This document shows positions 5,271-5,466 of a stretch of 5,466 nucleotides of DNA, in pieces (positions within the stretch are counted from its first letter, which is position 1; each line of letters starts with the position of its first letter). The position numbers and the translations under genes are program-made. The DNA lies in assembly GCA_024409145.1 (NCBI GenBank), contig JAKSUF010000116.1, positions 1 through 5,466 of the forward strand, given 5' to 3'. Source of the DNA: an archaeon. GTDB lineage: Archaea; Methanobacteriota; Methanobacteria; Methanobacteriales; Methanobacteriaceae. The notes beneath the pieces were generated by a model, which was not told the DNA's origin, searched no databases, and saw only the letters and a program-made list of their open reading frames with translations.

Positions 5271-5301
5271 TTTAAAAAATATTTAATAAAATTAAATATT
5301 T
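5271..5301 (-). terminator. Terminator hairpin at the stop codon of the right-edge gene
   Basis: On the minus strand AAATATTTAAT (5301-5291) and ATTAAATATTT (5287-5277) form a perfect 11-bp stem with a 3-nt loop, followed by T's. The 5' arm starts at the second base of the TAA stop codon (5302-5300). The stem is all A-T, which makes it weak energetically despite its length. Confidence 0.5.
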
Positions 5302-5466
5302 ATAAATTCATTAATTGTTTACTAGTGATTTTACTAATTTTAAGAATTTCTTCTTCAGAATATCCTTCTTCTAGCATATCTTTAGCAACTTGAAGTTTAT
5401 TATTTTCAATACCCTCAATCCTACCTTCAATTCTACCTTCAATTCTACCTTTAATTCTACCTTCCT
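5300..5466 (-). CDS. C-terminal end of a probable Rpn / PD-(D/E)XK nuclease family protein (partial)
   Basis: Only the last 54 residues are present; the rest lies beyond the right edge. The visible part opens with four GRI(E/K)-type repeats, continues as GIENNKLQVAKDMLEEGYSE and EEEILKISKITSKQL, and ends MNL. A run of charged four-residue repeats, then a helix of the form (K)-x-x-x-A-x-x-(M/L)-L-x-x-G-x-(S/D)-x-E-x-I, then a short helix, is characteristic of Rpn-type proteins. These are recombination-promoting nuclease / transposase_31-like proteins with a PD-(D/E)XK nuclease domain nearer the N-terminus. That domain is not visible here, so activity cannot be judged. The repeat is encoded by a 12-bp tandem array. 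The gene is followed by two terminator-like hairpins and is separated from the adhesin pair by about 540 bp. Confidence 0.6.
   Translation of the reverse strand, partial: EGRIKGRIEGRIEGRIEGIENNKLQVAKDMLEEGYSEEEILKISKITSKQLMNL
5411..5466. repeat. 12-bp tandem repeat inside the right-edge gene
   Basis: The plus-strand unit ACCTTCAATTCT occurs perfectly at 5423-5434 and 5435-5446, with one mismatch at 5447-5458 and two at 5411-5422, and it begins again at 5459. On the coding strand each unit encodes four residues (GRIE or a variant), so copy-number change would keep the frame. The array continues past the window edge. Confidence 0.85.

Larger units (their letters stand above)
4868..5299. other. 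Long stretch without a convincing gene
   Basis: Together with the paralog B upstream region this forms a gap of about 540 bp. It contains a four-copy 29-30 bp repeat (4921-5037), an A-rich and G-poor tract (about 5040-5200), small inverted repeats, and the terminators of the gene at the right edge. One open frame on the minus strand at 4951-5205 is Phe-rich, runs through the repeat array and resembles no protein, so I regard it as a composition artefact. A decayed gene cannot be excluded. Confidence 0.6.

Noticed and set aside
5277..5301. 11-bp inverted repeat as the end of an insertion element
   Set aside because: No matching second end or target duplication was found, and its position at a stop codon followed by T's fits a terminator better.
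1..5466. tRNA, rRNA or a known riboswitch
   Set aside because: No G/C-rich structured stretch, CCA-type acceptor stem or conserved T-loop was seen; all non-coding parts are AT-rich.

Overview
This very AT-rich window has short leaderless-style spacing, Shine-Dalgarno sites of the GGTGAT type, and adhesin-like secreted proteins built of Ig-like (Big_1-type) repeats. It also carries a MetX homoserine acyltransferase fused to a CBS pair. Together these point to a methanogenic archaeon of the Methanobacteriales, most likely Methanosphaera or Methanobrevibacter. The genus is an inference, not something the sequence proves.

Layout, left to right. (1) 80-1552, minus strand: a complete 490-residue MetX with catalytic residues Ser152, Asp316 and His349, followed by two CBS motifs. 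It makes the activated homoserine used for methionine synthesis. (2) 1553-1748: a divergent promoter region carrying a 27-bp direct repeat. (3) 1749-1949, plus strand: a 66-residue membrane protein resembling TM2-domain proteins, the only plus-strand gene. (4) 1950-2038: an A-rich repeated tract that reads as tandem U-tracts for the converging minus-strand gene. (5) 2039-3307 and 3464-4759, minus strand: two paralogous secreted proteins in tandem. Each has a signal peptide, four Ig-like domains and about fourteen N-glycosylation sequons, and neither has a visible wall or membrane anchor. A 53-bp terminator-bearing segment is duplicated between them. (6) 4760-5299: a 540-bp stretch without a convincing gene. 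It holds the promoter of the second adhesin, an 18-bp near-palindrome, an orphan hairpin/T-tract, a four-copy 29-30 bp repeat and an A-rich tract. (7) 5300-5466, minus strand: the last 54 residues of a gene that runs off the window. They carry a GRIE repeat and a tail typical of the Rpn / PD-(D/E)XK nuclease family.

The metabolic gene, the small membrane gene and the adhesin pair look like independent transcription units. Each minus-strand gene ends in a hairpin that starts in or spans its stop codon and runs into a T-tract, and each adhesin gene has its own promoter-like element. The most unusual signals are these stop-codon hairpins, the intergenic repeat arrays, and the patchwork similarity of the adhesin paralogs, which suggests recent recombination. 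I did not find a clearly new multi-gene system in this window.
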